42,546 bases of DNA from Sedimenticola sp. (GTDB lineage: Bacteria; Pseudomonadota; Gammaproteobacteria; Chromatiales; Chromatiaceae), in contig DRKS01000092.1 in the NCBI GenBank assembly GCA_011051655.1, positions 1 to 42,546 of the forward strand, in the 5' to 3' direction. Below the pieces are notes generated by a model. The model saw only the letters and a program-made list of their open reading frames with translations, did not search any database and was not told the DNA's origin. Position numbers and translations under genes: made by a program. Shown here in pieces: positions 23,864 to 32,576 of this stretch (its first letter is position 1; each line of letters begins with the position of its first letter).

Positions 23864-24902
23864 CTCGGCGAGCGGGATCGAGGCCGGGGCCAGTCCCCTG
23901 GTCTGGATCGTCGTCCTGAACTGGAACGGCTGGCGCCACACCCTGGAGTGCCTGGAGAGCCTGTTTCGCCTGGCCTATCCCCGGTACCGGGTGGTGGTGG
24001 TCGACAACGCCTCCGAGGATGACTCCGTGGCGCGCATCCGTGACTGGGCGGAGGGGAGACTGGAGGCTCCGCTGCCGGAACCGGCGGAGCCGCGTGCGCT
24101 GGTCGCCCCGCCCGTGCCCAAGCCGATCCCCTACCATGAGCTGGATCGACCCGGGGCCGGGGAGGGCGGGGCGGCCATCCCGCCCGAGGCCAGGCTGATT
24201 CTGCTCCAGAGCGGCGCCAACCTGGGCTTCGCCGGCGGCTGCAACCTGGGGCTGCGCCTGGCCCTGGCCAACCCGGAGGTGGAGTACGTCTGGCTGCTGA
24301 ACAATGATACGGTGGTCCGGCCCGAGGCCCTGGACGGCCTGGTCCGAACGATGCGGGCGGATCCGGGGATCGGCATCTGCGGATCGACCATCCTCTTTTA
24401 TCACCGGCCCGATACCATCCAGGCCCTGGGGGGCGGGCGCTACAACCCCTGGATCGGCTTCGCCAGCAGCGTGGGCGAGCACGCAAGGGTAAAAGAGGCG
24501 TCGGGGCCGACGCCGCCCATCGAGTATGTCAACGGGGCCTCCATGTGCGTCTCGCGCCCCTTTCTCGAAACGGTTGGGTTGATGACGGAGGAGTTCTTTC
24601 TCTACTTCGAGGAGCTGGACTGGGCCTGCCGCGCCAAGGGGCGCTTCCGGCTGGGCCATGCGCCCGGGAGCATCGTCTACCACAAGGAGGGGGCCACCAT
24701 CGGCACCAGCGGCAAGGCGGGGCAGCGCAGCAGCCTCTCCGACTACTACATGTTGCGCAATCGGTTTCGCATTAACCGCAAGTATTTTCCCCTGGCCCTC
24801 GTCACCCTCTATCTCTGGGTCCCCGTCATGCTGCTCAACCGGGCCTTGCGGGGGCAGTGGGATCGGCTGGGAAGCGTGGTCAAGGCGGCGCTGTGGCGAT
24901 AG
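23856..24902 (+). CDS. family 2 glycosyltransferase (rhamnosyltransferase-like)
   Basis: This 348-residue GT-A enzyme begins VWIVVLNWNGWRHTLECLES and VVVVDNASEDDS (nucleotide-binding strand). The metal-binding site region is VWLLNNDTVV, and the acceptor side includes EYVNGASMCVSRPF and EEFFLYFEELDWACRAK. This is the rhamnosyltransferase-like GT2 group. A Pro/Glu-rich insertion of about 40 residues (from about residue 66, PLPEPAEPRALVAPPVPKP) separates the first two parts and is unusual. A C-terminal hydrophobic segment (LALVTLYLWVPVMLL) may tie it to the membrane. It is coupled to the upstream polymerase gene by overlap. Confidence 0.85.
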   Translation: MGSSASGIEAGASPLVWIVVLNWNGWRHTLECLESLFRLAYPRYRVVVVDNASEDDSVARIRDWAEGRLEAPLPEPAEPRALVAPPVPKPIPYHELDRPGAGEGGAAIPPEARLILLQSGANLGFAGGCNLGLRLALANPEVEYVWLLNNDTVVRPEALDGLVRTMRADPGIGICGSTILFYHRPDTIQALGGGRYNPWIGFASSVGEHARVKEASGPTPPIEYVNGASMCVSRPFLETVGLMTEEFFLYFEELDWACRAKGRFRLGHAPGSIVYHKEGATIGTSGKAGQRSSLSDYYMLRNRFRINRKYFPLALVTLYLWVPVMLLNRALRGQWDRLGSVVKAALWR

Positions 24903-24916
24903 GGGAGGCACCGACG

Positions 24917-25693
24917 GTGGACGCCCGGGCGGGCAGCATCACCCTGTTTGGCCTCCAGTTCAGGGATGTTTCCCTGGCCGAGGCGGCCGATGACCTCGTC
25001 GAGCGGGCGCGAACCGGGAAGGGGGTCAGGATCAACTTCGTCAACGCCCACTGCGTCAACGTTGCGGCGGGGGATAATGATTATCTGCGGGCCCTGGAGC
25101 GGACGGATCTGCTCTATGCCGACGGCATCGGCATGGCCATCGCCGCGCGGCTGGCGGGGACGGGTTTTCGCGACAACGTCAACGGCACGGATCTCTTCGT
25201 GCCGGTTTGCGAGCGGGCCGCCCGAGGGGGACTCAGGATTGGCCTCCTGGGGGCCAGGCCGGGGGTGGCGGAGGCCTGCGCGCGGGAGATGTGTCGGCGT
25301 GTTCCCGGTCTTTCCATCGCCTATGTCCGCGACGGCTACATGGCCGCCGAGGAGGAGGGCGGAATCGTAGCGGCCATCAATGAGGCGGAGGTCGATATTC
25401 TTTATGTGGCCATGGGGGTACCGCGCCAGGAGTTGTTCATCGATAAGTGGAGCGAGCGCCTCGATGTTGGGGTGATGCTTGGGGTTGGGGCGCTGCTCGA
25501 TTACTATTCGGGAACCGTGCGGCGGGCGCCATTGTGGCTTCGCCATCTGAGGTGCGAGTGGATTTACCGGCTCCTGCTTGAGCCGAGGCGGCTGTTCATG
25601 CGTTATGTGGTGGGCAATGTAACCTTTCTTCTTCGGGCCCTTTGGCGCCGATTTGGTGGCCGGCTCGTCTCCGGCAGATTGAGGCTGGACTGA
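24917..25693 (+). CDS. WecG/TagA/CpsF-family glycosyltransferase
   Basis: The start chosen is the GTG at 24917, because GGGGAGG lies eight bases upstream; longer GTG starts at 24857 and 24893 overlap the previous gene. The 258-residue product has the family signatures NFVNAHCVNVA, LYADGIGMAIAARL, VNGTDLFVPV, VAMGVPRQELFI, and the C-terminal GVGALLDYYSG with RAPLWLRHLRCEWIYRL and EPRRLFMRYV. Family members transfer N-acetylmannosamine or its uronic acid to a lipid-linked GlcNAc. That fits a WecA-like enzyme being encoded at 32577. It is a peripheral inner-membrane enzyme. Confidence 0.87.
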   Translation: MDARAGSITLFGLQFRDVSLAEAADDLVERARTGKGVRINFVNAHCVNVAAGDNDYLRALERTDLLYADGIGMAIAARLAGTGFRDNVNGTDLFVPVCERAARGGLRIGLLGARPGVAEACAREMCRRVPGLSIAYVRDGYMAAEEEGGIVAAINEAEVDILYVAMGVPRQELFIDKWSERLDVGVMLGVGALLDYYSGTVRRAPLWLRHLRCEWIYRLLLEPRRLFMRYVVGNVTFLLRALWRRFGGRLVSGRLRLD

Positions 25694-25698
25694 AGAAG

Positions 25699-26745
25699 AT
25701 GAAGGTCGCCAATTACCACGGCTCGCTGAGGGCGCTTGAAGAGGCCTGCGAGATGCTGGACGGCAGGGTTGAGTGTCTGGCCAACCCTCTGGTTGGACCG
25801 CAGATTCCGGGTCTCCCCTCGAGCCACCGGCTCAATCGCCTGCTGTGGAGGGGCGGAATCCTGTTCAGGCACCTGAGGCTCTGGTTCAAGGTGCTCGCCA
25901 GGCGTCGGGCCGGGCGAATCATGGTCAGAGAGTTCTCAACCATACCCTTTGGGCTGCTCTCCCCCCTGTTCAGGCCCTTTCGGGAAAAGCTCATGCTCGT
26001 GGTGAATCACAACCTCCAATGGGCGGAGCGGAGTCCGTTGGAGCGCAGGTGGTTCCGGCGTTTGGTCTCCGGTGGTTTTCACTTTATCCTGTTTGAGACG
26101 GACCGGATGCCCATCGTTGAGGTGCTGGGGCTGTCGAAATCCCAATATACCCTGTTGCCCCACCCCGTCACGGCGTCGCCTGCCAAATCAAAGCGACGAG
26201 AGGATGGCCCCTTGCGGATCGGCCTGGCGGGGTACTACCGTAAGGAGAAGGGGGTCGATGAGCTCCTGGAGGCCCTGCTAAAGGAGAAAGTGCCGGGGTG
26301 GGAGATCGTGCTGGGGCTTCCGAACGCCGGCGTGTTCGAGCGAGAGTCGAAACTGTGGCGCCGCCATGACGAGTTCTCGATCGTGGACACCGCCGGCCAT
26401 GAGGCCTATGGCCGGTTCATCGCCGAGTGCGACGTGGTCATCCAGAACTACGCCGCTGAGGCCTATCGGTTTCGACCTTCGGGAATCGTTGCGGATGCGG
26501 CGGGAAAGGGGACGCCCGTCATCGTGCCCGACTTCCCGGTGATTCATAGCCAGGTCCATTCCCCCGTCTGCATCGGAGAGACCTTTTGTGATATCGACGA
26601 GATCGCTCCGCTGTTGGAACGGGTGCGCGAAAAGATGAAGCGTGGCAAGTATGACTTTGAGGGATACCGCAAGGTCCGCAATGCCAGGGTCTTGGCGAGC
26701 CTCCTGGGTGAGGCGATAGGCCACACCCTTCCGAAACAGGTTTGA
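25699..26745 (+). CDS. GT-B type glycosyltransferase (family 1/4-like)
   Basis: The ATG at 25699 follows the previous stop by five bases; a longer frame from 25642 is inside the upstream gene. The product is 348 residues. The C-terminal half shows LRIGLAGYYRKEKGVDELLEAL, the typical first strand and helix of the GT-B nucleotide-binding domain. FIAECDVVIQNY and GIVADAAGKGTPVIVPDF then stand where GT4 enzymes have the E-x7-E region, but the second glutamate seems replaced. Substrate unknown; probably adds one sugar of the repeat unit. Confidence 0.75.
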   Translation: MKVANYHGSLRALEEACEMLDGRVECLANPLVGPQIPGLPSSHRLNRLLWRGGILFRHLRLWFKVLARRRAGRIMVREFSTIPFGLLSPLFRPFREKLMLVVNHNLQWAERSPLERRWFRRLVSGGFHFILFETDRMPIVEVLGLSKSQYTLLPHPVTASPAKSKRREDGPLRIGLAGYYRKEKGVDELLEALLKEKVPGWEIVLGLPNAGVFERESKLWRRHDEFSIVDTAGHEAYGRFIAECDVVIQNYAAEAYRFRPSGIVADAAGKGTPVIVPDFPVIHSQVHSPVCIGETFCDIDEIAPLLERVREKMKRGKYDFEGYRKVRNARVLASLLGEAIGHTLPKQV

Positions 26746-26762
26746 CGGCGGATCAGACGGTG

Positions 26763-27698
26763 ATGCAAAGAGCGGGCCTGTCCTTTTTCGTCCTCGGCGC
26801 CCAGAAGGCGGGTACGACGGCGCTGCATCACTACCTCGCCCAGCACCCGCGTATCTTTCTTCCGGCTATCAAGGAGACCCATTTTTTCAACGATGGGCAT
26901 GAGGAGTACAGATATGGCGTCGATCATTATCTGGAGAGGTACTTCGCGGGAGTCGGTGATGATCAGATTGCGGGGGAGGTTGACCCCGAGTACCTCTACT
27001 TCCCGGAGTGCGCCGGACGAATTGCAGATGCCTTTCCCGATGCCCGCCTGATTTTCATATTCAGAGATCCGGTGTCGAGGGCCAATAGCCACTACTGGAT
27101 GAACGTGAGGCGCGGGTGGGAGAGCCTGAGCCTGGGGGAGGCGCTGGAGCGGGAGGAGGCGAGGCTCGAGGAGGCGAGGCCCAAGTGGCCCCGGAGCAAG
27201 GAGCTCTCCAGGTACAGTTACGTGAGTCGCGGGTTCTATTACCGGCAGGTTAAAAACTACCTGACCCGGTTTCCCAGGGAAAACATGCTGTTTCTGCTGT
27301 CCCACGATCTGGGAGAGGATGCGGCGGGGACCATGGCCAAGGTGTATGATTTCCTGGGCGTCGATTACCTTGAACCTCAACGCTTGAGTAACTCGCAGCG
27401 CAACCGGTCCGCGCAGCCGCGCAGCCGCATGCTGCGCGACCTGGTCAACAGGCCATCGCCACTGAAGTCCGCGGCGCGGCTGCTGTTGCCGCGCGATGCG
27501 CGGGCCGCCATCTGGTCTCTGGTGGATCGGTGGAATAAAAAGGGGATGAAGGTGCCGCCCATGGAACCGGCGGTCGAACAGGAGTTGCGGGAGCGTTTCA
27601 GATCCGACTTGATTTCACTGTCGGAGTTTCTGCAGGTGGACCTCTCCCAATGGATGGAGCAATCGCCGAGGCATGATGGGCCGCCGGCTATGCGTTAA
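26763..27698 (+). CDS. PAPS-dependent sulfotransferase (NDST-like)
   Basis: The start ATG at 26763 (MQRAGLSFF) gives 311 residues; the open frame extends upstream to a TTG at 26742. The PAPS loop is LGAQKAGTTALHHYLAQHP, with IKETHFFND after it, and the 3'-phosphate site is LIFIFRDPVSRANSHYWMN. This pattern is close to heparan N-/O-sulfotransferase-like bacterial proteins that act on polysaccharides. It ends the plus-strand glycan-assembly set and converges with another sulfotransferase, the ends overlapping by eleven bases. Confidence 0.87.
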   Translation: MQRAGLSFFVLGAQKAGTTALHHYLAQHPRIFLPAIKETHFFNDGHEEYRYGVDHYLERYFAGVGDDQIAGEVDPEYLYFPECAGRIADAFPDARLIFIFRDPVSRANSHYWMNVRRGWESLSLGEALEREEARLEEARPKWPRSKELSRYSYVSRGFYYRQVKNYLTRFPRENMLFLLSHDLGEDAAGTMAKVYDFLGVDYLEPQRLSNSQRNRSAQPRSRMLRDLVNRPSPLKSAARLLLPRDARAAIWSLVDRWNKKGMKVPPMEPAVEQELRERFRSDLISLSEFLQVDLSQWMEQSPRHDGPPAMR

Positions 27699-28590
27699 GC
27701 CAGTCCGGCAGTTCCGTATAACCCTGCTCCCGCAGCATATCGCCAAGGCGCCTGTTGTAGGGATCAAAATATTCCCTCAGTTCCGCGAGCGTGCTGGTGT
27801 CGATCTGCTCAGACTGTTGAGCGTTTACCCGGCTGTAGATACGAGCAAGCTGCGTCTTGAGCCGTTCATGGCGACGCAGGAAGGGCTCGGCGCTGTTGTT
27901 GAACCAGAGCGCCAGGCGGTGCAGGGCCGCGCCCCGGTACATGGCCGAGGGGTTGAAGACCCGCAGTTCCTCCCAGTCGACGGCGCCGCCGTCGAGGCCG
28001 AGCCAGTCGCAGAGCTGGGTCATGAGGCCGCTCTTATCCTTCAACTGATCGGAGAAAGTCACCATCAAGCGGTCGCCGAAGATCTCGAACCAGGGCAAGA
28101 TGAACTCGGCGTAGAGGCCACTGTGGAGGGCGCCATATTCGGGGGCGATGGCTCGTGCCGCCTTGTCCAGGGAGCAGCGCTCATGACAGCCGGCGATATA
28201 GTCTGGGAAGGTCATTTCCTTCGGCAGGTGGAAACGGCTCTTGAAGAACTTGAAGAAGGAGACGGCCCTGGCCGTGGGATCGCGCAGCATGATGATGATG
28301 CGTGCATCCGGCAGGGTGTCCTGAATCGCCCGTGCGATTCGCTCACCGCCAAACATATAGCCGGGGGTGGCCTCCATTCGATAGCGCTCATCCCGGCAGT
28401 GAGAGAAATTGGCGGCGTAGGAGGCCAGGGGGGCAAGGGCGCCGCCGTCGTGCAGGGGGGAGAAGTACTCCGTCTCTTTTCTCCTGGAAGGGCAGATATC
28501 GGGGTGAGCGCCAAGGTAGCTGAACAGGGATGTCGTCCCTCCGCGGGCGACGCCGGCAATAACCAGGTTGGGCAGGTTTAGATCAGACAA
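27688..28590 (-). CDS. PAPS-dependent sulfotransferase, third copy, TTG start
   Basis: This 300-residue sulfotransferase has the PAPS loop NLVIAGVARGGTTSLFSYLG, the family motif ATPGYMFGGERIA, and the 3'-phosphate site IIIMLRDPTARAVSFFKFF. The only start that keeps the N-terminal strand is TTG at 28590, as no ATG or GTG lies close enough. No strong Shine-Dalgarno sequence is seen. It follows the secreted glycosidase-like gene by 30 bases on the same strand. It is clearly different from the other two copies, so it is not a recent duplicate. Confidence 0.85.
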   Translation of the reverse strand: MSDLNLPNLVIAGVARGGTTSLFSYLGAHPDICPSRRKETEYFSPLHDGGALAPLASYAANFSHCRDERYRMEATPGYMFGGERIARAIQDTLPDARIIIMLRDPTARAVSFFKFFKSRFHLPKEMTFPDYIAGCHERCSLDKAARAIAPEYGALHSGLYAEFILPWFEIFGDRLMVTFSDQLKDKSGLMTQLCDWLGLDGGAVDWEELRVFNPSAMYRGAALHRLALWFNNSAEPFLRRHERLKTQLARIYSRVNAQQSEQIDTSTLAELREYFDPYNRRLGDMLREQGYTELPDWLNA

Positions 28591-28620
28591 TGCGTGGTCC
28601 GGATATGAGGCGGTTGCTGT

Positions 28621-30834
28621 TCAGTACTGGGGCATTTGCCAGCCGCCATCATAGCACAGGGGCCAGCCGTCTTCCGGTGGCTGCGGCAGTGCCTCGGCAT
28701 CGAACTGTTGGGCAACGATCTTTACCCCCGCGGGCCACCAGAGGCGGGTGCGAATGTCATCGACATAGCTTTCGTAATAGCTGTGCCAGATCAGCACACC
28801 ATGATTACGAATACTGGAAAAAAACTCAGCAGCCGCGGAAGAGCGGCTGACTCGGGAGACCTGCCCCGATCTCCCGTGCCCGGCCACCGGCAGGCGGACA
28901 GGGCGCAATATCCGGATATCGGGCCTGGCGCCGGTTAGGAGGGATTCGAGTCCGAGACCGCGCAGATAACCGCGCAGTGTTTCGGTCGTCACTCTATCAT
29001 AACGGGGCGGCTCCGAGGCGTGTCTTGAGGAGAAGATGTTCAGGAAGGCGGCAATGAGCCTGCGTGAGGGGTTTCCTTGCCGCACCATATCGGCCAGTTC
29101 GCCATACCAGGCGGCCAGGCTGTCGTTGCGCCAGGAACTCCAGCGCCGCTCCAGCCGGTTGGCGGAGAGCCATTGAACAAAGCGTGGTGCTTGAGGCGGG
29201 GGCGGCGTAATATCAGAGCTGTCCCCAAGCGAATCGATAAAGCGCCGCCGTGTGGCCTCTCCAAAACCCCAGTCAGGGCCCGGATACTGGATCCAGCTTG
29301 AGGTGTTGAATGTCAGTCCCACATCGCCCAGTGCCGGTGAATCGCCGTATCTTTCCATAAATTCACTCAGCACGGAACGTGCCCAACCCTGCACTTCAGG
29401 ATTCAGGGGATCGTAGATGGGAGCGGCCCAGCCCCGGGGCGCCAGTTCGCGTAAGCGCCTGCCGTCCCGGCGCACCAGATCAAGGGGTGTCCCGCCCTGT
29501 TTCAGCCGTTGCTCGAATTCTGGAACCTTGCCATAGAACATGAATAAAGGGCTGAATCTCTTTCCCTCCTTCTCGAAAAGACGCAGTAACAGCCTGACGA
29601 TGTCCTTCTGGACCGGATCGAACTGCCTCCTGAATTTGGCGTCATTGTCGTATCTGCTCCTTGAATCGATATGCCTGGATGGATAGAGGGTGGCGCCGTA
29701 GGCGTAAACCGGGAGCAGCACCTCGTCGTAGCCGGCCATATTCATGGCGTGCAGCAGGTTCTCTCCCGCAACCAGAAAGGTGCGCCAGTCCGAGCGGGTT
29801 TGCGCTGATCGCGGGCGCTCCGCCAGCCGCGGACCGCCCAGGGTGCGGCCGAATATGGGCTCCTCGAAAAGAATACCCAGGCGTTTGCAGGCGGCCCTCA
29901 GCGGGCTTGGTTCAACGGATGAAGGGGCCGAGTAAAGATTGACCTGTTTAACGGCAGCGCCCGTGCCGTTTTTCGCATTGAAGAAGGCCACTGCGAATTC
30001 TTCGCTTCTGGGCCATACCAAAAGCCGGGCAACCCGTATCTTTTCGGGCTTTTCCGGTTTGGTCGTAAGCAGATAATCGGTAGTGTTGCGGTATTTCGAG
30101 CCCCCGTTGTGATCGATGATGCTGACTACGAATGCCCTGTCGCCCTCATTTGGATAGTGGATTTCGAGCCAGTGAGGGCGGAGAGGGTGGGGCGTGCGCA
30201 TGCGCACGGCGAACCAGTTGAGGGTCTTGTCGGGATCGGGCTTCCCATAGGCCTTTTCGGCGCGCCGACCGGTTATTCGATAGGCCCCGTAATCCTTGCT
30301 GAGAACCACGCCGCCGGTGCCATCGCTGCGCAACCTGTCTGTCCCAAGATCAGCGCCGAGATCGACGGACTGGATAAGCTCCGGCCGAGCAGCGATGTTG
30401 GCTGCCTTTTCCATGGGTTCGGCGTCAACCACGATGAACTGCAAGCGCTGTGATTCAGGCCTGTTTTTACGGCCAAGCCAGATTGAGTAAACACCTTGGT
30501 TCGAAGGTGCCGTCAATTCAACATCGATATGGGAACGATTTCTGGCATTGGCCTGGAAGATTTTTGAATATAGCTCCTTATGCCCGGGATCTGTGGTCAT
30601 CCGCACCAGGGCAGAGGCGGGCCTGGCCAGCGCTTTGCCCGTGGCGTCAGGAACCTGGAGGATGAGCTTGAATCTCTCCTCCGGGTTTAGAACAAGGTCT
30701 TTGCGCTGTAGCCGTACTTGAAAATAGCCGGCGCGGGGTTGACCCTTTAATAATTCAGTCCCGGCGCCGCTAACGGTCCCAGAAAAGGGAATGGCGACAA
30801 GGGCGGCCAGAATGACAGTTGCTGTTGGGCGCAT
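28621..30834 (-). CDS. secreted protein with a GH10-like TIM-barrel domain, uncharacterised
   Basis: The start ATG at 30834 gives 737 residues with a signal peptide (TVILAALVAIPFSGTVSGA); the longer frame begins at a TTG. Residues to about 330 look like beta-sandwich domains (FKLILQVPDATGK, GVYSIWLGRKNR). The second half reads like a TIM-barrel glycosidase-like domain: GYDEVLLPVYAYGATLYPS, then YDPLNPEVQGWARSVLSEFM and LGDVGLTFNTSSW. I infer a glycan-acting or glycan-binding exported protein serving the EPS. Catalytic acids are not assignable by eye. It is divergent from xrtA with 100 bases between the start codons, so they may share a control region. Confidence 0.6.
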   Translation of the reverse strand: MRPTATVILAALVAIPFSGTVSGAGTELLKGQPRAGYFQVRLQRKDLVLNPEERFKLILQVPDATGKALARPASALVRMTTDPGHKELYSKIFQANARNRSHIDVELTAPSNQGVYSIWLGRKNRPESQRLQFIVVDAEPMEKAANIAARPELIQSVDLGADLGTDRLRSDGTGGVVLSKDYGAYRITGRRAEKAYGKPDPDKTLNWFAVRMRTPHPLRPHWLEIHYPNEGDRAFVVSIIDHNGGSKYRNTTDYLLTTKPEKPEKIRVARLLVWPRSEEFAVAFFNAKNGTGAAVKQVNLYSAPSSVEPSPLRAACKRLGILFEEPIFGRTLGGPRLAERPRSAQTRSDWRTFLVAGENLLHAMNMAGYDEVLLPVYAYGATLYPSRHIDSRSRYDNDAKFRRQFDPVQKDIVRLLLRLFEKEGKRFSPLFMFYGKVPEFEQRLKQGGTPLDLVRRDGRRLRELAPRGWAAPIYDPLNPEVQGWARSVLSEFMERYGDSPALGDVGLTFNTSSWIQYPGPDWGFGEATRRRFIDSLGDSSDITPPPPQAPRFVQWLSANRLERRWSSWRNDSLAAWYGELADMVRQGNPSRRLIAAFLNIFSSRHASEPPRYDRVTTETLRGYLRGLGLESLLTGARPDIRILRPVRLPVAGHGRSGQVSRVSRSSAAAEFFSSIRNHGVLIWHSYYESYVDDIRTRLWWPAGVKIVAQQFDAEALPQPPEDGWPLCYDGGWQMPQY

Positions 30835-30934
30835 TAGAATGGCCGCATGTGCGGATACGGGCAAAGGTTCCTACTCTGGGACAGTTGTCAACTCATTGGC
30901 TATAAAAGCGGATTTAAACAGAGATGACAAGTGC

Positions 30935-32512
30935 ATGAGGCAGATGGCGGGAACATTGGTTTGGAAGGAGACCTCCCAGCGCTGGGCATTCGTTGCGCTG
31001 CTCACGATGCTGCTCGCTTTTATTTTCTGGGATGGCCTGGAGGAGTTGGCCCGCCTCTGGGGCAAGAAGGAAGAGTACAGCCACGCCTATTTGCTTCCGC
31101 TCATTTCAGTGTTTCTGGTCTGGCAGAAGAGCGATGAGCTTCGGCGCCTGCCGCTGGAAGGGGCCTGGATCGGTATTCCCGTGGTGCTGTCGGGTCTCGC
31201 TCTCGCTTTTGTCGGTGCGCTCAGTACCATCTATGTCGTCATTCACTATGCGATCCTGGTGACGCTTACGGGTGCCGTGTTGGCTTATCTGGGGTGGCGG
31301 GGATTGAAGGTGGTATGGGCCCCCATCGTCCTGCTGTTTTTCACCATACCCCTGCCTTCATTTCTGTACCAGTCCCTGTCCATAAAACTTCAGCTTATCT
31401 CATCCGGGATGGGGGTGGCGATGATACGGCTGTTTGGCATCAGTGTTTTTCTCGAAGGCAATGTCATTGATCTCGGCACTTACAAGCTGCAGGTCGTGGA
31501 GGCCTGTAACGGGCTGCGTTATTTGTTTCCGCTGCTGAGCATCGGCTTCATTATGGCCTATTTCTTCAAGGCGCCCTTGTGGAAGCGGGTGCTGGTGTTT
31601 CTGACCACCATTCCTTTGACCATCGTCATGAACAGTATCCGTATCGGCATTATCGGGATCATGGTGGAGCACTGGGGCACGGAGATGGCCGAGGGGTTTT
31701 TGCATGACTTTGAAGGCTGGCTGTTTTTCATGGTGTGCATGGTTATTCTTATAGGCATTATGTGGCTGGTCGCAAAGATCGGCCCGGAGAGGCGGCCCTT
31801 CAGGGAAATATTCGGCATTGATTATCCGCTTCCCGTTCCCGAAGGGGCCGTGGTCAGGCCGAGGGGCATACCAACCACTTTTTATGGCCTGGCCGGGGTG
31901 TTGATCCTGGCGGCTGCGGCGACTCAGATTGTGGAAGGCCGGCAGGATGCACCGGTCGAGCGGCTGGGCTTCGATGAGTTTCCCATGGAGATGGGGGAAT
32001 GGAGCGGGCGGCGCGGCACCCTTAAGGAGATTTATCTGGAGGCGCTGGACCTCACCGATTATGTGGTCGCCGACTATGTGCGTGACTCTGGCATGGGGGT
32101 CAACTTCTACACGGCCTACTATGCTTCCCAGCGCGCCGGGGAGTCGGCCCATTCGCCGCAGGCCTGTCTTCCGGCCGGCGGCTGGAAAATCCATAAAGTG
32201 GGCCGGCGCAGGATCGATGCTGTCCCGGCGGATGGGGCGGCGCTTGATGTCAATCGGGTTCAGATGCAGATGGGTGAATCCAGGGTATTGGTCTATTACT
32301 GGTTTCAACAGCGTGGCCGGACGATTACCAGTGAATATCTGGTGAAGTGGTATTTGTTGGTGGATGGCCTGATGAGGCACAGAACCGATGGCGCCCTGGT
32401 GCGGCTGACGACGAATATCGGTCCCACTGAGGACTGGGCGGACGGGGATGCCAGACTGGAAGATTTTGTTCGAAAAGTGGCGCCGGTTTTGAAGGATTAT
32501 GTGCCGGATTAG
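30935..32512 (+). CDS. xrtA: exosortase A (XrtA/EpsH) fused to EpsI domain
   Basis: The ATG at 30935 is the likely start (525 residues), as upstream codons give a non-hydrophobic extension. The first 300 residues hold about eight membrane helices with the exosortase active-site set: Cys in VVEACNGLRYLFPL (about 191), Arg in MNSIRIGIIG (about 236) and His in FLHDFEGWLFF (about 257). Exosortase cleaves the C-terminal PEP-CTERM signal and probably joins the protein to an envelope glycan. From about 340 the protein continues into an EpsI (DUF3485-type) periplasmic domain, including SAHSPQACLPAGGWKI. The fusion is common for XrtA. A matching PEP-CTERM substrate is encoded at 34552. Confidence 0.93.
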   Translation: MRQMAGTLVWKETSQRWAFVALLTMLLAFIFWDGLEELARLWGKKEEYSHAYLLPLISVFLVWQKSDELRRLPLEGAWIGIPVVLSGLALAFVGALSTIYVVIHYAILVTLTGAVLAYLGWRGLKVVWAPIVLLFFTIPLPSFLYQSLSIKLQLISSGMGVAMIRLFGISVFLEGNVIDLGTYKLQVVEACNGLRYLFPLLSIGFIMAYFFKAPLWKRVLVFLTTIPLTIVMNSIRIGIIGIMVEHWGTEMAEGFLHDFEGWLFFMVCMVILIGIMWLVAKIGPERRPFREIFGIDYPLPVPEGAVVRPRGIPTTFYGLAGVLILAAAATQIVEGRQDAPVERLGFDEFPMEMGEWSGRRGTLKEIYLEALDLTDYVVADYVRDSGMGVNFYTAYYASQRAGESAHSPQACLPAGGWKIHKVGRRRIDAVPADGAALDVNRVQMQMGESRVLVYYWFQQRGRTITSEYLVKWYLLVDGLMRHRTDGALVRLTTNIGPTEDWADGDARLEDFVRKVAPVLKDYVPD

Positions 32513-32576
32513 ATCCGCTTTGCCCAGGCGGCGCATGGCCCCGGTCGAAAACGAAACGGGGTTTACGGGTTAAGGC

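Noticed and set aside
23638-24911. Minus-strand frames of 282 and 359 residues opposite the GT2 gene
   Set aside because: Arg/Pro/Gly-rich composition with no domain. The plus strand carries clear glycosyltransferase motifs.
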